A DNA stretch of 64,000 nucleotides, from assembly GCF_018861905.1 (NCBI RefSeq), contig NZ_JAHLDU010000007.1, positions 174,615-238,614 of the forward strand, written 5' to 3'. Below the pieces are notes generated by a model. It saw only the letters and a list, made by a program, of their open reading frames with translations. It was not told the origin of the DNA and ran no database searches. The position numbers and the translations under genes are program-made. Numbering within the stretch: the first letter of the stretch is position 1; each line of letters starts with the position of its first letter. The stretch is from Clostridium sp. DSM 17811 (GTDB lineage: Bacteria > Bacillota > Clostridia > Clostridiales > Clostridiaceae). Shown piece after piece: positions 1 to 8,741 of this stretch.

Positions 1-737
1 CATCATCAGAAGGAATTGGGAAGGTTGATTTGCTTATCCTATTTGTAAAATCCTTGTATTCAAAAGCCGCCTTAGAAGAAAATAAAGGAATGATTGATAG
101 CAAGACTTATGTTATGACACTCCAAAATGGTTCTGGTCATGAAGATATTATTTCAGAGGTAGTTCCAGTTGAACGTATTATTATCGGTACAACAGAAGAT
201 AATGGTGCAATTCTTAAACTAGGACATGTTAGACATGGTGGAACTGGAAGAACGAATATTGGAATGCTAGTTGAGGACAAAGATGAAATGCTTAATACAT
301 TAAAAAAATGTTTTGACAAATCTGGTTTTGATACAATGGTTCACGATAATATTCAAAAATTAATATGGGATAAGTTATTTACAAATGTATCACTCAGTGC
401 AATTACTGGGGTGTTACAAGTAAAAATGGGCTTTATTGCTGAAAATCCTAGTGCATGGAACTTGGCAAAGCAATTAATAAGAGAAGCAATAGCTGTATCA
501 AATGAAATGGGGCTAGTATTTGATGAAGAAATAGTAATATCAAAGGTTAAGAAAGCTTCAGAGGACTCTCCTAATGGATGTACTTCTATTTATACAGACT
601 TAAGAAATGGACGACTAACAGAGGTAGATACAATAAGTGGTTCAGTGGTGTCTGCTGCTAAAAAGTATGGAGTAGAAGTTCCGTCTCATGAATTTATTGT
701 GAATATGGTTCATGCTATGGAACAACGAAATAATTAA
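1..737 (+). CDS. Ketopantoate reductase family protein (PanE/ApbA-like), 5' end cut by window edge
   Basis: Reading frame is open from base 3 (SSEGIGKVDLLILFVKS), so the true start and the N-terminal Rossmann glycine motif lie outside the window. The visible part contains the end of the NAD(P) domain and the all-helical C-terminal domain of the 2-dehydropantoate 2-reductase family: the stretch around KLIWDKLFTNVSLSAITGVL matches the family's conserved K..N..N helix, and the GV..P...... motif lies near the C-terminus. The family reduces ketopantoate to pantoate with NADPH, but many paralogues act on other 2-keto or sugar acids. Here the next genes are a YhcH-type protein and an ACS-family carrier, with no other pantothenate gene in view, so a sugar-acid substrate is as likely as pantoate. 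Family certain, substrate unknown. Confidence 0.8.
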   Translation, partial: SSEGIGKVDLLILFVKSLYSKAALEENKGMIDSKTYVMTLQNGSGHEDIISEVVPVERIIIGTTEDNGAILKLGHVRHGGTGRTNIGMLVEDKDEMLNTLKKCFDKSGFDTMVHDNIQKLIWDKLFTNVSLSAITGVLQVKMGFIAENPSAWNLAKQLIREAIAVSNEMGLVFDEEIVISKVKKASEDSPNGCTSIYTDLRNGRLTEVDTISGSVVSAAKKYGVEVPSHEFIVNMVHAMEQRNN

Positions 738-786
738 AAAGTTAAGTGATTAATCTTAAAATAATTGAAATAAGGGGAGGTTTAAC

Positions 787-1251
787 ATGATATTTTCATC
801 TGTTTATTCAAAGGATGACGTTTCTAAGTATCCAAAAGCTATTCAAGCAGCAATTAAATATTTAAAAGAAAACGATTTTACAACTATGAAAGTAGGAGTT
901 TACGAAATTCAGGGAAAGGATATTTACGCACAGGTATTTGATGCACAGACAGAACCAATCGAAAAGAAAAGACCAGAAGTTCATGAAAAGTATGTAGATG
1001 TTCAGTTCATTGCTTCTGGGAAAGAAAGATTGGGATTTACTCCTGATATGGGAAAATATGAAGTTGATGAGAGAATCGATGATAGAGATTTGATTTTTTA
1101 TAAGGACGTTGAAAATGAAGGATTTATAGAAGCTACACCGGGATGTTATTGTATTTTCTTCCCGAATGATGTGCATAGACCAGCAGTAATGGCTGAAGAA
1201 GCTATGATTGTGAGAAAAGTTGTTGTAAAGGTAAAAGTAGCATTATTATAG
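787..1251 (+). CDS. YhcH/YjgK/YiaL family protein
   Basis: 154 residues, the usual size of this cupin-like family (the EbgC/NanQ relatives). The conserved segment VHEKYVDVQFIASGKERLG, the YEVDERIDDRD stretch and the FFPNDVHRP metal-binding motif near residue 130 are all present. Members are often found with sialic acid, uronate or beta-galactoside genes and are thought to act as sugar anomerases or isomerases. A strong GGGAGG site lies 7 bases before the ATG, and the gene follows the ketopantoate-reductase-like gene by 49 bases, so the two are probably co-transcribed. The neighbouring carrier suggests uronate, aldonate or sialate use. Substrate is not determined by the sequence. Confidence 0.85.
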   Translation: MIFSSVYSKDDVSKYPKAIQAAIKYLKENDFTTMKVGVYEIQGKDIYAQVFDAQTEPIEKKRPEVHEKYVDVQFIASGKERLGFTPDMGKYEVDERIDDRDLIFYKDVENEGFIEATPGCYCIFFPNDVHRPAVMAEEAMIVRKVVVKVKVALL

Positions 1252-1311
1252 TAAAGAAGATATTGTTTTTCTGATTTATGTAAAATGAAATCGGTTTAAT
1301 AAGAAAGTCAG

Positions 1312-1375
1312 GAAATTTCATCATACTTTTTGCAAATGATATTTATATATGAGCAGGTAAGTATGACGAAATTTC
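1312..1375. repeat. Inverted repeat, 17-base arms
   Basis: GAAATTTCATCATACTT at 1312-1328 and AAGTATGACGAAATTTC at 1359-1375 pair with one mismatch around a 30-base loop. It lies in the 216-base gap between the YhcH gene and the MFS carrier. There is no T-run, so it is not a classic terminator; it could be an mRNA stem-loop or two operator half-sites. Confidence 0.5.
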
Positions 1376-1467
1376 TATAATAAGAAAAGAAATTGTAAAG
1401 GTTAACACTGAAATGTTTTGAATTTAAAAAGCATATTTTTATTTATTTAAGAAAAGGGGATGTAGAT

Positions 1468-2787
1468 ATGAGTCAAAATGCAAAAACACTTTCAAATATT
1501 CCATGCCAGCGTTGGTTTCGTATTATTCCACCAATCATTATTGTTTATATTGTAGGTTTTATGGATCGTACTAATATAAGTTTTGCGATAGCAGGAGGAA
1601 TGAGCAAAGAGCTTGGAATGACTGCAAGTATATCAGGACTCGCTGCAGGTATATTTTTTATAGGATTTCTTTTTCTTCAAGTTCCAGGAGGATTACTTGC
1701 AGAACGTAAGAGCGGTAGGAAACTTATAACTTATGTAGTTATAGTGTGGGGAATTATAGCCACACTTGGTGGGTTTGTTCATAATGTGAATCAATTACTT
1801 ATAATCCGTTTTTTATTAGGAGTTTCAGAAGGGTGCGTTTTACCATGTTTGCTTACCATGCTAAGCCATTGGTTTCCCAATGAAGAAATTGGAAGGGCAA
1901 ATGCTCTTTGTATAATGAATGTGCCAATAGCATCTATTATAACAGGGCCACTTTCTGGATTTATTTTAGCTAGCTATAGTTGGAGATATGTTTTTATAAT
2001 AGAAGGTATATTATCCTTATCTGTATTATTTGTATGGCTTCCAATGATTAGTGATAGACCAGATGATGCTAAATGGATTTCTAAAGAAGAAAAAGATTAT
2101 ATAAATAAGAAAATGCTAGAACAAGAAGAAAGTGTAAAAGGAAAAATATCAGAAAAAGTTGGGTTTAAAGAGATATTTCAGAGCAAAAATATGTGGAAGC
2201 TTGTACTATTAAATCTATTTTATCAAACTGGAATATATGGATTTTCATTATGGTTACCTACAACGCTTAAAAATCTAACTAATTCAGGAATGGCTATGGT
2301 TGGTATTTTGTCTATATTTCCTTATATAGGCACTATAATTGGATTATATGTATTTGCTAATCTCTCAGATAAAAGTAAAAATAGAAAAAAATATATAATT
2401 ATACCTATATTAAGTTTTGCTTTATGTTTATATTTATCTGTTCTGTTTAAGCAACATATGTGGGTTTCATTTGCATTTTTGGTTGGCTGTGGAGTATTTT
2501 TACAGGCAGCAGCGGGAGTGTTCTGGACAATTCCTCCAACCTTGTTTAGTGGTGATATGGCAGCTGCTTCTCGTGGAATTATAAATGCTTTAGGAAATCT
2601 AGGTGGTTTTTTAGGACCATATATAGTAGGATGGTTTATTCAAAAATACAACTATAACTTTGCAATATATTTTCTTGTATGTTCATTAATAACAGCAGCT
2701 TTAATTACGCTATCTTTGCCTAAAAATTTAGGTGGAGCTACTAAAATAAAGAATCAAGAATCAGTTACAAATGTAAAAATTTCATAA
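1468..2787 (+). CDS. MFS transporter, anion:cation symporter (ACS) family
   Basis: 439 residues with 12 predicted membrane segments. The first helix ends in GFMDRTNISFA, the signature of the ACS family (hexuronate, glucarate, galactonate, phthalate and sialate carriers), and a long charged loop (about residues 190-225) separates the two six-helix halves. Expected to import an organic or sugar acid with protons at the cytoplasmic membrane. AAAAGGGGATG lies 7 bases ahead of the ATG. It follows the YhcH gene on the same strand with a 216-base gap holding an inverted repeat, so it may be part of the same unit or separately controlled. The substrate cannot be named from sequence; the context favours an aldonate or uronate. 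Confidence 0.85.
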   Translation: MSQNAKTLSNIPCQRWFRIIPPIIIVYIVGFMDRTNISFAIAGGMSKELGMTASISGLAAGIFFIGFLFLQVPGGLLAERKSGRKLITYVVIVWGIIATLGGFVHNVNQLLIIRFLLGVSEGCVLPCLLTMLSHWFPNEEIGRANALCIMNVPIASIITGPLSGFILASYSWRYVFIIEGILSLSVLFVWLPMISDRPDDAKWISKEEKDYINKKMLEQEESVKGKISEKVGFKEIFQSKNMWKLVLLNLFYQTGIYGFSLWLPTTLKNLTNSGMAMVGILSIFPYIGTIIGLYVFANLSDKSKNRKKYIIIPILSFALCLYLSVLFKQHMWVSFAFLVGCGVFLQAAAGVFWTIPPTLFSGDMAAASRGIINALGNLGGFLGPYIVGWFIQKYNYNFAIYFLVCSLITAALITLSLPKNLGGATKIKNQESVTNVKIS

Positions 2788-2848
2788 GTACTTAAATGTA
2801 AAAGGGGATAGAATTAACATATTCTAAAAAGAACATAAAAATACAACA

Positions 2849-2878
2849 CAAGGGGATTCCCAAAGCGAGAATCCCTTA
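2849..2878. terminator. Probable bidirectional terminator between convergent genes
   Basis: An imperfect stem (AAGGGGATTC ... GAATCCCTT) sits between the 3' ends of the MFS carrier and the TspO-like gene. No long T-run follows on the plus strand, so strength is uncertain. Confidence 0.45.
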
Positions 2879-2891
2879 AAATATACCTAGA

Positions 2892-3680
2892 TTAAATTAT
2901 ATTCTTTTTCTTCTTTGAAACATATAATAAGCATATGAAAATAATAACTAATGAAATGATTAATGTAGTGATAATTCCATAATATTCACCTGCAAAACCA
3001 CTCGAAGAAACATGTTTTATGAGTATCCCCAAATAAGCCCAAAATATAACTATACCATAAGGGACATCTTTATTTATTATTGTTGTAGCCATACCAATAA
3101 TAATTCCAACTAATAAAATAGCTATTGTCCAGATTTGCTCAGATATGCCCCAACCATTCCAGCCTAAACTAACAAGTAGTGTGGTGGCATTAGCTATTGT
3201 TGCTACAGTAATCCACCCAAAATAAACGCTAAAAGGAAGTTTTACAAATAACTTTTCCTTTGTGGTTAGTTTTATGGAGCTTATTTTATTATTAATTTTA
3301 ATTAAGCAAACCAGTATTACTATCATTAAAATCATGGAAAGTGGAATAAATTTATACTGCCAGCTAAATATCCATGTTGCATTGGTTAGTGAAGATATAA
3401 TAAAATAACCATCAATAAGTTTAACTATAGCTTTAGTATCAGTTTCCTTAAAAAGTCCCAATTGATAAACTATAAATCCAGTAAGTAATAGGTATATTAT
3501 TCCCCATATTGCAAATGTAACGCCAGCAGGTGCAAATAGATTAGGATATGAATCAGAAACTCCACCAGTTGTTATTCCATTAATCGGTAAAATATTTGCT
3601 AATGCATTAACAGCAATCATGAGAACAAAACTAAGCACAGTAAAAGTTTTTAGAATTTTTACTCCTCTTTCCTTAGACAT
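2892..3680 (-). CDS. TspO/MBR-like tryptophan-rich multi-pass membrane protein
   Basis: 262 residues with about seven or eight hydrophobic segments. An N-terminal stretch (SYPNLFAPAGVTFAIWG) and the repeated W-rich segments (FAIWGIIYLLL, WIFSWQYKF, GWNGWGISEQIWTIA) resemble the long variant of the tryptophan-rich sensory protein family; classic TspO is only about 160 residues. Function is unknown; family members bind porphyrins or sterol-like ligands in other organisms. The ATG at 3680 is chosen because GGAGAG lies 11 bases before it; a TTG 18 bases further upstream overlaps that site. Single gene, convergent with the MFS gene. Confidence 0.6.
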   Translation of the reverse strand: MSKERGVKILKTFTVLSFVLMIAVNALANILPINGITTGGVSDSYPNLFAPAGVTFAIWGIIYLLLTGFIVYQLGLFKETDTKAIVKLIDGYFIISSLTNATWIFSWQYKFIPLSMILMIVILVCLIKINNKISSIKLTTKEKLFVKLPFSVYFGWITVATIANATTLLVSLGWNGWGISEQIWTIAILLVGIIIGMATTIINKDVPYGIVIFWAYLGILIKHVSSSGFAGEYYGIITTLIISLVIIFICLLYVSKKKKNII

Positions 3681-3925
3681 TATTAAATCACTCTCCAATG
3701 TTATTATTTATAAAGATACTCTTAGTTTACTAAACTTTCTCATTAAATACACCATAAATATGATTCGATTTTTAACATTAATTTTATCTGTTTAATTAAA
3801 CAAAATTAATTTAATGCCTATTACTTAAATATAGAGTGTTTCAGCTGCACACTTTAATAAGAAGTATGGTATTATAATAAACGGACAAAAAACCGAAAAC
3901 ATAGTTCATTGGGGAGCGATATAAT

Positions 3926-4663
3926 ATGAAAATTTTTATAAAGAAAAAATGGAAATATTCTTTACTGATTATTCCAATAATAATTATAATAGTTATAGCA
4001 TATTCAAGTGATTATTATAGAGCCATGCCGGAAGCTAAAATTATGCTTCAATCTAATGATAAGGTTAAATATAACGGTTCACCTTGGATTGAATATACTG
4101 TTAAAAACAAAATAGTTACGAAAGGACTAATTATATATCCTGGTGGAAAAGTTGCACCGCAGGCTTATGCACCTTTAGCTGAGAAAGTAGCGGAGTCTGG
4201 TTTTAAAGTTGTAATTGTACCAATGCCATTGAATCTTGCTGTGCTTTCTCCTAATAAGGCAGAAAAAGTAATAGGAAAATATCCGCAAATTAAGCAGTGG
4301 TATATAGCTGGGCATTCCCTTGGAGGGGTTATGGCAGCAAAATTTGCATACAAAAACCAAGATAAAATTAATGGCCTAATACTCTTAGCGTCATATCCTC
4401 AGAAAAGTAACAATCTATCATCAAGTGTAGTAAAAGTTTTGTCAATGTATGGGACTAAAGATGGATTTGTTGGAAAGGATAAGATTGATGAAACCAGAAA
4501 ACTATTGCCGAAAAGCACAAAATTGATTCCTATTAGGGGAGGTAATCATTCTCAAAATGGTTGGTATGGATTCCAAAAGGGGGACAATACAGCGACAATA
4601 ACAAGAGATGAGCAACAAAATATTATAGGTAAAGCTATAGTTGAATTTATAAGTGAAAAATAG
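3926..4663 (+). CDS. Membrane-anchored alpha/beta hydrolase
   Basis: 245 residues. A lysine-rich start and hydrophobic helix (residues 10-27) suggest an uncleaved anchor with the enzyme outside the cell. The alpha/beta hydrolase fold is shown by the nucleophile elbow GHSLGG (about residue 130), an acid in YGTKDGFV (about residue 175) and the catalytic histidine in GGNHSQ (about residue 208). An LIIYPGGKVAP strand near residue 73 fits the oxyanion region. It belongs to the broad dienelactone-hydrolase/lipase-like group, so the natural ester or peptide substrate is unknown. Monocistronic: a promoter-like AT-rich region precedes it and a strong stem-loop follows. Confidence 0.75.
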   Translation: MKIFIKKKWKYSLLIIPIIIIIVIAYSSDYYRAMPEAKIMLQSNDKVKYNGSPWIEYTVKNKIVTKGLIIYPGGKVAPQAYAPLAEKVAESGFKVVIVPMPLNLAVLSPNKAEKVIGKYPQIKQWYIAGHSLGGVMAAKFAYKNQDKINGLILLASYPQKSNNLSSSVVKVLSMYGTKDGFVGKDKIDETRKLLPKSTKLIPIRGGNHSQNGWYGFQKGDNTATITRDEQQNIIGKAIVEFISEK

Positions 4664-4696
4664 GGAGTGATTTGACTTAGTTTGATGTTAGAGTTA

Positions 4697-4748
4697 GATA
4701 AAAATAGAGTTATTGGATAAATGTCTATCCAATAACTCTATTTTATCT
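4697..4748. terminator. Strong bidirectional terminator
   Basis: AAAATAGAGTTATTGGATA at 4701-4719 pairs perfectly with 4726-4744, and the flanking AGATA/TATCT extends it. A- and T-runs on both sides let it serve the hydrolase gene and the convergent brnQ. Confidence 0.85.
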
Positions 4749-4773
4749 AAATATTAATAATTTGCAGTATATA

Positions 4774-6087
4774 TTATGATTCCAATACTGAGTTAGTATC
4801 ATCTTCATTTATAGCATCTTGTTTTGATTTTATTGATAGGTTGGAGATTACAAAAGCTAGTAAAGTAGGTATAAGCCATGAAAATCCTGCACTAGCTAGA
4901 GGGATAAATTTAATGAATCCAATGCTACCAGCATATGCAGCATTTATGGTGTCTAAAATACTTATAATTAGTGTTGTGTATATAGTTATAGCAACGACTT
5001 TATTATTTTTAACTTTATCACCAAGCAATGTAATGACTATTAGAACAATTACAATTGGGTATAAAATTTGTAAAACAGGACCTGCAAATGTAACTATACT
5101 ATCAACGTCGTTTGTAGCTATTAATCCACTTACTACAGCCATAATAATAGCAGCGGTTTTGTAAGATAATTTGTTTTTTGAAAGATTAGCAAAGAATTCA
5201 GCTCCACTTGCAAGTAATCCTATAGCAGTTGTTAAGCATGCGAGTGCAACACATAAACTAAGAACAACTGAACCAATACTTCCAAGGTCTAACTTAACAA
5301 GCCCTGTAACTAGACTAGTTCTTGCTATATTTTTTGGAAACAAAGTACTTGACTGCGTCCCAAGATACATAAGTCCACCATATACAAAGGCTAAACCTGT
5401 TACGGCGACTATTGCTGATTTTATTGTCATCTTCATTATATCTTTTGCATTTTTATAACCTTTGGCTTTAACAGATGAAATAATTATTCCTGCAAATATA
5501 ACAGAAGCCATAACATCCATTGTTTGATAACCTTCTATTAAAGCTTTTGAAAATCCATTTTTGTAAGATGTATTTACAATTGGTCCAATAGGGTCTATTA
5601 TTCCTTTAAATATAATTATAGCGAGCATTAATAAAAGTGCTGGTGTAAGTATTTTACCAACGTTATCAATTATTGAAGAAGGTTTAAGTACAAATGCAAG
5701 CGCTACTAAAAAATACAATATAACTATTATGTTTTGTGATACGGATGGAAACAAAGGATGTATTCCAAGTTCAAAAGTTGTTGCAGCGGTTCTTGGAATT
5801 GCAAGTAACGGTCCTATAACAAGAATTAAAGCTACACTTGTTATTACAGCAAATTTTTTACCTACTCTATTTGCCATTTTTTCGTAAGTACCATTAATCT
5901 TAGCACAAGCGATTATTCCAATTAACGGAAGGCCAACTCCTGTAATAAGGAAGCCTGTAATAGATGTAAAATAAGCACTTCCTGCTGCTTTTCCGAGGAA
6001 TGGTGGAAAAATTAGGTTCCCAGCACCAAAAAACATTGCAAATAGTGCAAAACCTATAATTAGGGAATGTTTTGTTGAACTCTTCAT
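4774..6087 (-). CDS. brnQ: Branched-chain amino acid carrier BrnQ (LIVCS family)
   Basis: 437 residues, 12 hydrophobic segments. The N-terminal GFALFAMFFGAGNLIFPPFL is the highly conserved LIVCS signature, and the TTAIGLLASGAEFF segment near residue 285 is also typical. It imports leucine, isoleucine and valine with Na+ or H+ through the cytoplasmic membrane. AGGAGGTACATATAA gives a very strong ribosome site before the ATG. Single gene, preceded by an extended -10 promoter and a hairpin in the leader (see 6174-6221). Identification is secure; specificity among branched-chain amino acids is not visible. Confidence 0.92.
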   Translation of the reverse strand: MKSSTKHSLIIGFALFAMFFGAGNLIFPPFLGKAAGSAYFTSITGFLITGVGLPLIGIIACAKINGTYEKMANRVGKKFAVITSVALILVIGPLLAIPRTAATTFELGIHPLFPSVSQNIIVILYFLVALAFVLKPSSIIDNVGKILTPALLLMLAIIIFKGIIDPIGPIVNTSYKNGFSKALIEGYQTMDVMASVIFAGIIISSVKAKGYKNAKDIMKMTIKSAIVAVTGLAFVYGGLMYLGTQSSTLFPKNIARTSLVTGLVKLDLGSIGSVVLSLCVALACLTTAIGLLASGAEFFANLSKNKLSYKTAAIIMAVVSGLIATNDVDSIVTFAGPVLQILYPIVIVLIVITLLGDKVKNNKVVAITIYTTLIISILDTINAAYAGSIGFIKFIPLASAGFSWLIPTLLAFVISNLSIKSKQDAINEDDTNSVLES

Positions 6088-6173
6088 TTATATGTACCTC
6101 CTGATGAATATGTTTATGTAGAAAATATGTATCTAGTCGTGTATTGCTGTGGAGAGGTAGGGGTTATTAACTA

Positions 6174-6221
6174 AAAAGGTGGCTCTTTTATGCACCTTAA
6201 ATTTTATATAGATGTATTATA
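6174..6221 (-). promoter_or_regulatory. brnQ promoter (extended -10) and leader hairpin
   Basis: On the minus strand TGGTATAAT (revcomp of 6216-6224) forms an extended -10 without a good -35. About 20 bases downstream, AAGGTG...CACCTTTTTAG (6098-strand equivalent 6198-6172) is a short stem-loop ending in five Ts, which could act as an attenuator. No T-box or known riboswitch motif was seen in the 130-base leader. Confidence 0.4.
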
Positions 6222-6351
6222 CCACAAATAGTATTGGTATGTGCACTATTAAATTTGACACAAGTATCTATCTGCTTTATAATTTAATGAAGATTAAAAA
6301 TATAATTATTTAATTGAAAAAAATGGTAAAAATAAAGGAGCGAAAAATTAA

Positions 6352-7515
6352 TTGATAAGTATTATTAAAACGGCAATTCTAACTATATTAATATCATTTG
6401 CATCAGGATTATTGCTTGATTATTATAAGAACTTAGGACCTAGAATATTATGTAATATTCGAAAAGGTAAACCTACAGATACAACTACAGATAGCGAAGA
6501 AAATTGTGGATATGTTATTACGGTTAAGAATCCATCAAATAGGACAATTCATGAGTTAACTATAAATATAGGCTCACAAACTAAGTTAAGGAGTACAGAT
6601 GCCAAAATAACAAGAGGTTTAAAATTTGATTCATCAATAAATGATAACATTTTAGAGGTTTATATCCCCTTTATAAGTAAGGGTGATGAGTTTTCAGTTA
6701 CAGTTTATTTAGAAAATCAACATAATAAACCTGTTATTGTAATTAAATCACCAGAAAACTTTAAGGAAATATATTCTGGGGAACAAAATGGAATACTAGC
6801 GTTACTGCTAAATATACCGACGAATATAAAACACCTAATATCGAAGGAAACGAAAAAATCTGAAGAAGTACAATCTGAGGAAGTCCATTCTGTTGATAAA
6901 GATGATTTTACAACAGTTATGAGTAAGGTAACAGGCGATGAACAAATAATAAATAAAAGCAATAGAGAAGTATTTCCTGAAAACAAGAAGCTTAGTAAGA
7001 ACAAAAAGAAAATAATTATTGTAGCAATTATTTTAGTTATGATTGCTGGGGTTTCTGGGGAAGTTTATTCTAAAATGACTGCAGAAACTACACCAACTCC
7101 AACTGTAAAAACTGTTGTTCCTCAAAAGTCAACAGTTGAAAAAGAGTCATCAGGACAATCAACTGGAACTAAAAGTACAAAAAAATCTGTAGACAAAACA
7201 AATGAAACTACAAGTACCAAAAAATCGGTCGACAAAACAACTGAAACTACAGGTACAAAAGCAGCAACAAAAAAATCAACTGGAACTGCAGGTACAAAAC
7301 AATCAACAGCAGGAACTACACCTGCCGCTGGATCAAAAGATGGAACAACCGAAACTACACCTGCGGCTGGATCAAAAGATGGAACCACCGGAACACCAAC
7401 AGCTGGATCGACAGATGGAAAAACTGAAACTACACCTAATGCAGGATCAACAACGGAGACTACACCTGCATCAGGTACAACAGGTGGAACTACAAGTGGT
7501 ACAACGGGCAATTAA
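6352..7515 (+). CDS. Unknown two-TM protein with Thr/Ser/Gly/Lys-rich repetitive tail
   Basis: 387 residues; TTG start chosen because AAAGGAG lies 11 bases upstream and no ATG is suitable. An N-terminal hydrophobic helix (residues 4-24) is followed by a beta-rich domain (about 50-140) resembling a small Ig-like or CARDB-type fold with the segment GYVITVKNPSNRTIHELTI. Next come a charged linker, a second hydrophobic helix at about 223-243, and a 140-residue low-complexity tail with repeats of the types TKKSVDKT.ETT and PAAGSKDGTTETT. The tail looks like a wall-spanning or mucin-like stalk. No sortase motif is visible. Composition of the tail is richer in C and G than its surroundings. Function unknown. 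Confidence 0.7.
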   Translation: MISIIKTAILTILISFASGLLLDYYKNLGPRILCNIRKGKPTDTTTDSEENCGYVITVKNPSNRTIHELTINIGSQTKLRSTDAKITRGLKFDSSINDNILEVYIPFISKGDEFSVTVYLENQHNKPVIVIKSPENFKEIYSGEQNGILALLLNIPTNIKHLISKETKKSEEVQSEEVHSVDKDDFTTVMSKVTGDEQIINKSNREVFPENKKLSKNKKKIIIVAIILVMIAGVSGEVYSKMTAETTPTPTVKTVVPQKSTVEKESSGQSTGTKSTKKSVDKTNETTSTKKSVDKTTETTGTKAATKKSTGTAGTKQSTAGTTPAAGSKDGTTETTPAAGSKDGTTGTPTAGSTDGKTETTPNAGSTTETTPASGTTGGTTSGTTGN

Positions 7516-7626
7516 ATTATTAGTAATATTAGTAGGATTTATAAAAAAACATCCCCAAAATAATATATTAAAATACAATGAGTTGAATGTAATATAGCTT
7601 AAATAAAAAAGCTGAATCTTAATAAT

Positions 7627-7684
7627 AAGCTCTCTTTAAAGTGGATAGATTAAAAAATCTGTCCGCTGTAAAGAGAGCTTTTGT
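7627..7684 (+). terminator. Stem-loop terminator
   Basis: AAGCTCTCTTTA at 7627-7638 pairs with TAAAGAGAGCTT at 7669-7680, extended by GGATAGAT/ATCTGTCC, and ends TTTTGTT. It lies in the 350-base gap between the stalk-like gene and the chemotaxis pair. Confidence 0.8.
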
Positions 7685-7737
7685 TATGTGAAGGGTCAAT
7701 AATTTATCAATTGTATACTACTAAAAAAAAATAGGTA

Positions 7738-7764
7738 TATAGAAAATTTTAATATGTTCGATAA
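7738..7764 (+). promoter_or_regulatory. Candidate sigma-D (flagellar/chemotaxis) promoter
   Basis: TATA-N15-TTCGATAA resembles the sigma-D pattern TAAA-N15-GCCGATAA with one -35 mismatch and two -10 mismatches. It lies about 100 bases before the CheY-CheX gene. Weak alone, but a better copy precedes the chemoreceptor gene. Confidence 0.4.
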
Positions 7765-7865
7765 CTATAATATACAGATAGTAATCACTATAAGTATAAA
7801 AAGATAATTGAAACAAAATATAATGACTATAGTATTAGAAATAGTTTAAAGGGGTAGATGTAATT

Positions 7866-8741
7866 ATGAAAGATGTAAAAGTTTTAATTGTCGACGACTC
7901 ACCTTTCCAAATAGCATTATTAACAGATGTTCTCACTGAAAGTGGATTTGATGTAGTTGGTGAGGCGAAATCTTTAGAAGAAGTTATTGAGGAAGTTACA
8001 AGAGTTAGACCAGATCTAGTAACAATGGATATGACTCTTCCAGGAACAGATGGATTTGAATGCACAAGAGCCATCCATAAAATTGATAAAGATATTAAAG
8101 TTATAATTGTTAGTTCGATGATGGATGATGAACTTGTAAGAAAAGCCAAAAAAACTCATGTGTGTGGATATATTCAGAAACCTGTTGATTCAGAGGAATT
8201 ATCCTTATTAATAAATAGAGTTATGGCAGATGAAGAATTATATTTAGAGCTTGAGAAATTATATTCAGATGTATTTAAAGAGGCTCTATTAAATATTTTC
8301 AATAAACTTACAAAGACGGTGCCAGAAATTACAGATGAAAGTAATGATAATATTGCTATACATAGTGAAGGTATATCAATAGTTATGGGGATTACAGGTA
8401 AATATTCAGGTAGACTAATTTTGGATATGGCCTATGAAACGGCAAAGAGCCTTGCAACAATATTATTAAAAAGAGATCCTAAAAGTAGTGAAGAGTTGCT
8501 TAATGTTATGTCAGAAATAGCTAATATGTTTGCAGGAAATGCGTGCTCAATGATAAATAAGAAAAACAAATTGTTTGGTCTAAGGGTTGCACCACCAACA
8601 ATATTTCATGGTGAGTCAATAAATATATCAAAGGCAGAACTAGAGAATACCTTCTCTGCTATTGTAAAATCTCAATTTGGAAATTTGACTATAAATATAG
8701 GGTTTAATAGAGGTGAAGGGGAATGGATGTCAATCATATAA
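7866..8741 (+). CDS. CheY receiver fused to a CheX-like phosphatase domain
   Basis: 291 residues. Residues 1-120 are a receiver domain: acidic pair in VLIVDDS (residues 9-10), phospho-acceptor aspartate in VTMDMTLPG (about residue 55), the conserved Ser/Thr in VIIVSSMM (about 84) and lysine in GYIQKPV (about 106). Residues 135-291 form a CheX/CheC-type domain whose active motif E..N...GN is seen in MSEIANMFAGNACSMI (about 218-233). CheX proteins dephosphorylate CheY-P, so one chain may combine signal and eraser. AAAGGGG precedes the ATG. It overlaps the following cheX-like gene by 19 bases, so the two are translationally coupled. Named from domains; the exact partner kinase is unknown. Confidence 0.85.
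   Translation: MKDVKVLIVDDSPFQIALLTDVLTESGFDVVGEAKSLEEVIEEVTRVRPDLVTMDMTLPGTDGFECTRAIHKIDKDIKVIIVSSMMDDELVRKAKKTHVCGYIQKPVDSEELSLLINRVMADEELYLELEKLYSDVFKEALLNIFNKLTKTVPEITDESNDNIAIHSEGISIVMGITGKYSGRLILDMAYETAKSLATILLKRDPKSSEELLNVMSEIANMFAGNACSMINKKNKLFGLRVAPPTIFHGESINISKAELENTFSAIVKSQFGNLTINIGFNRGEGEWMSII

Noticed and set aside
1..2787. Pantothenate biosynthesis locus
   Set aside because: Only a ketopantoate-reductase-like gene is seen; the neighbours are sugar-acid type genes and no panB, panC or panD is present.
6088..6215. T-box or other riboswitch in the brnQ leader
   Set aside because: The T-box core sequence and specifier structure were not found; only a small hairpin is visible.
7122..7511. 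Long open frame on the minus strand opposite the Thr/Ser-rich tail
   Set aside because: It is a mirror of the codon-repetitive tail (valine/proline-rich nonsense), without ribosome site.
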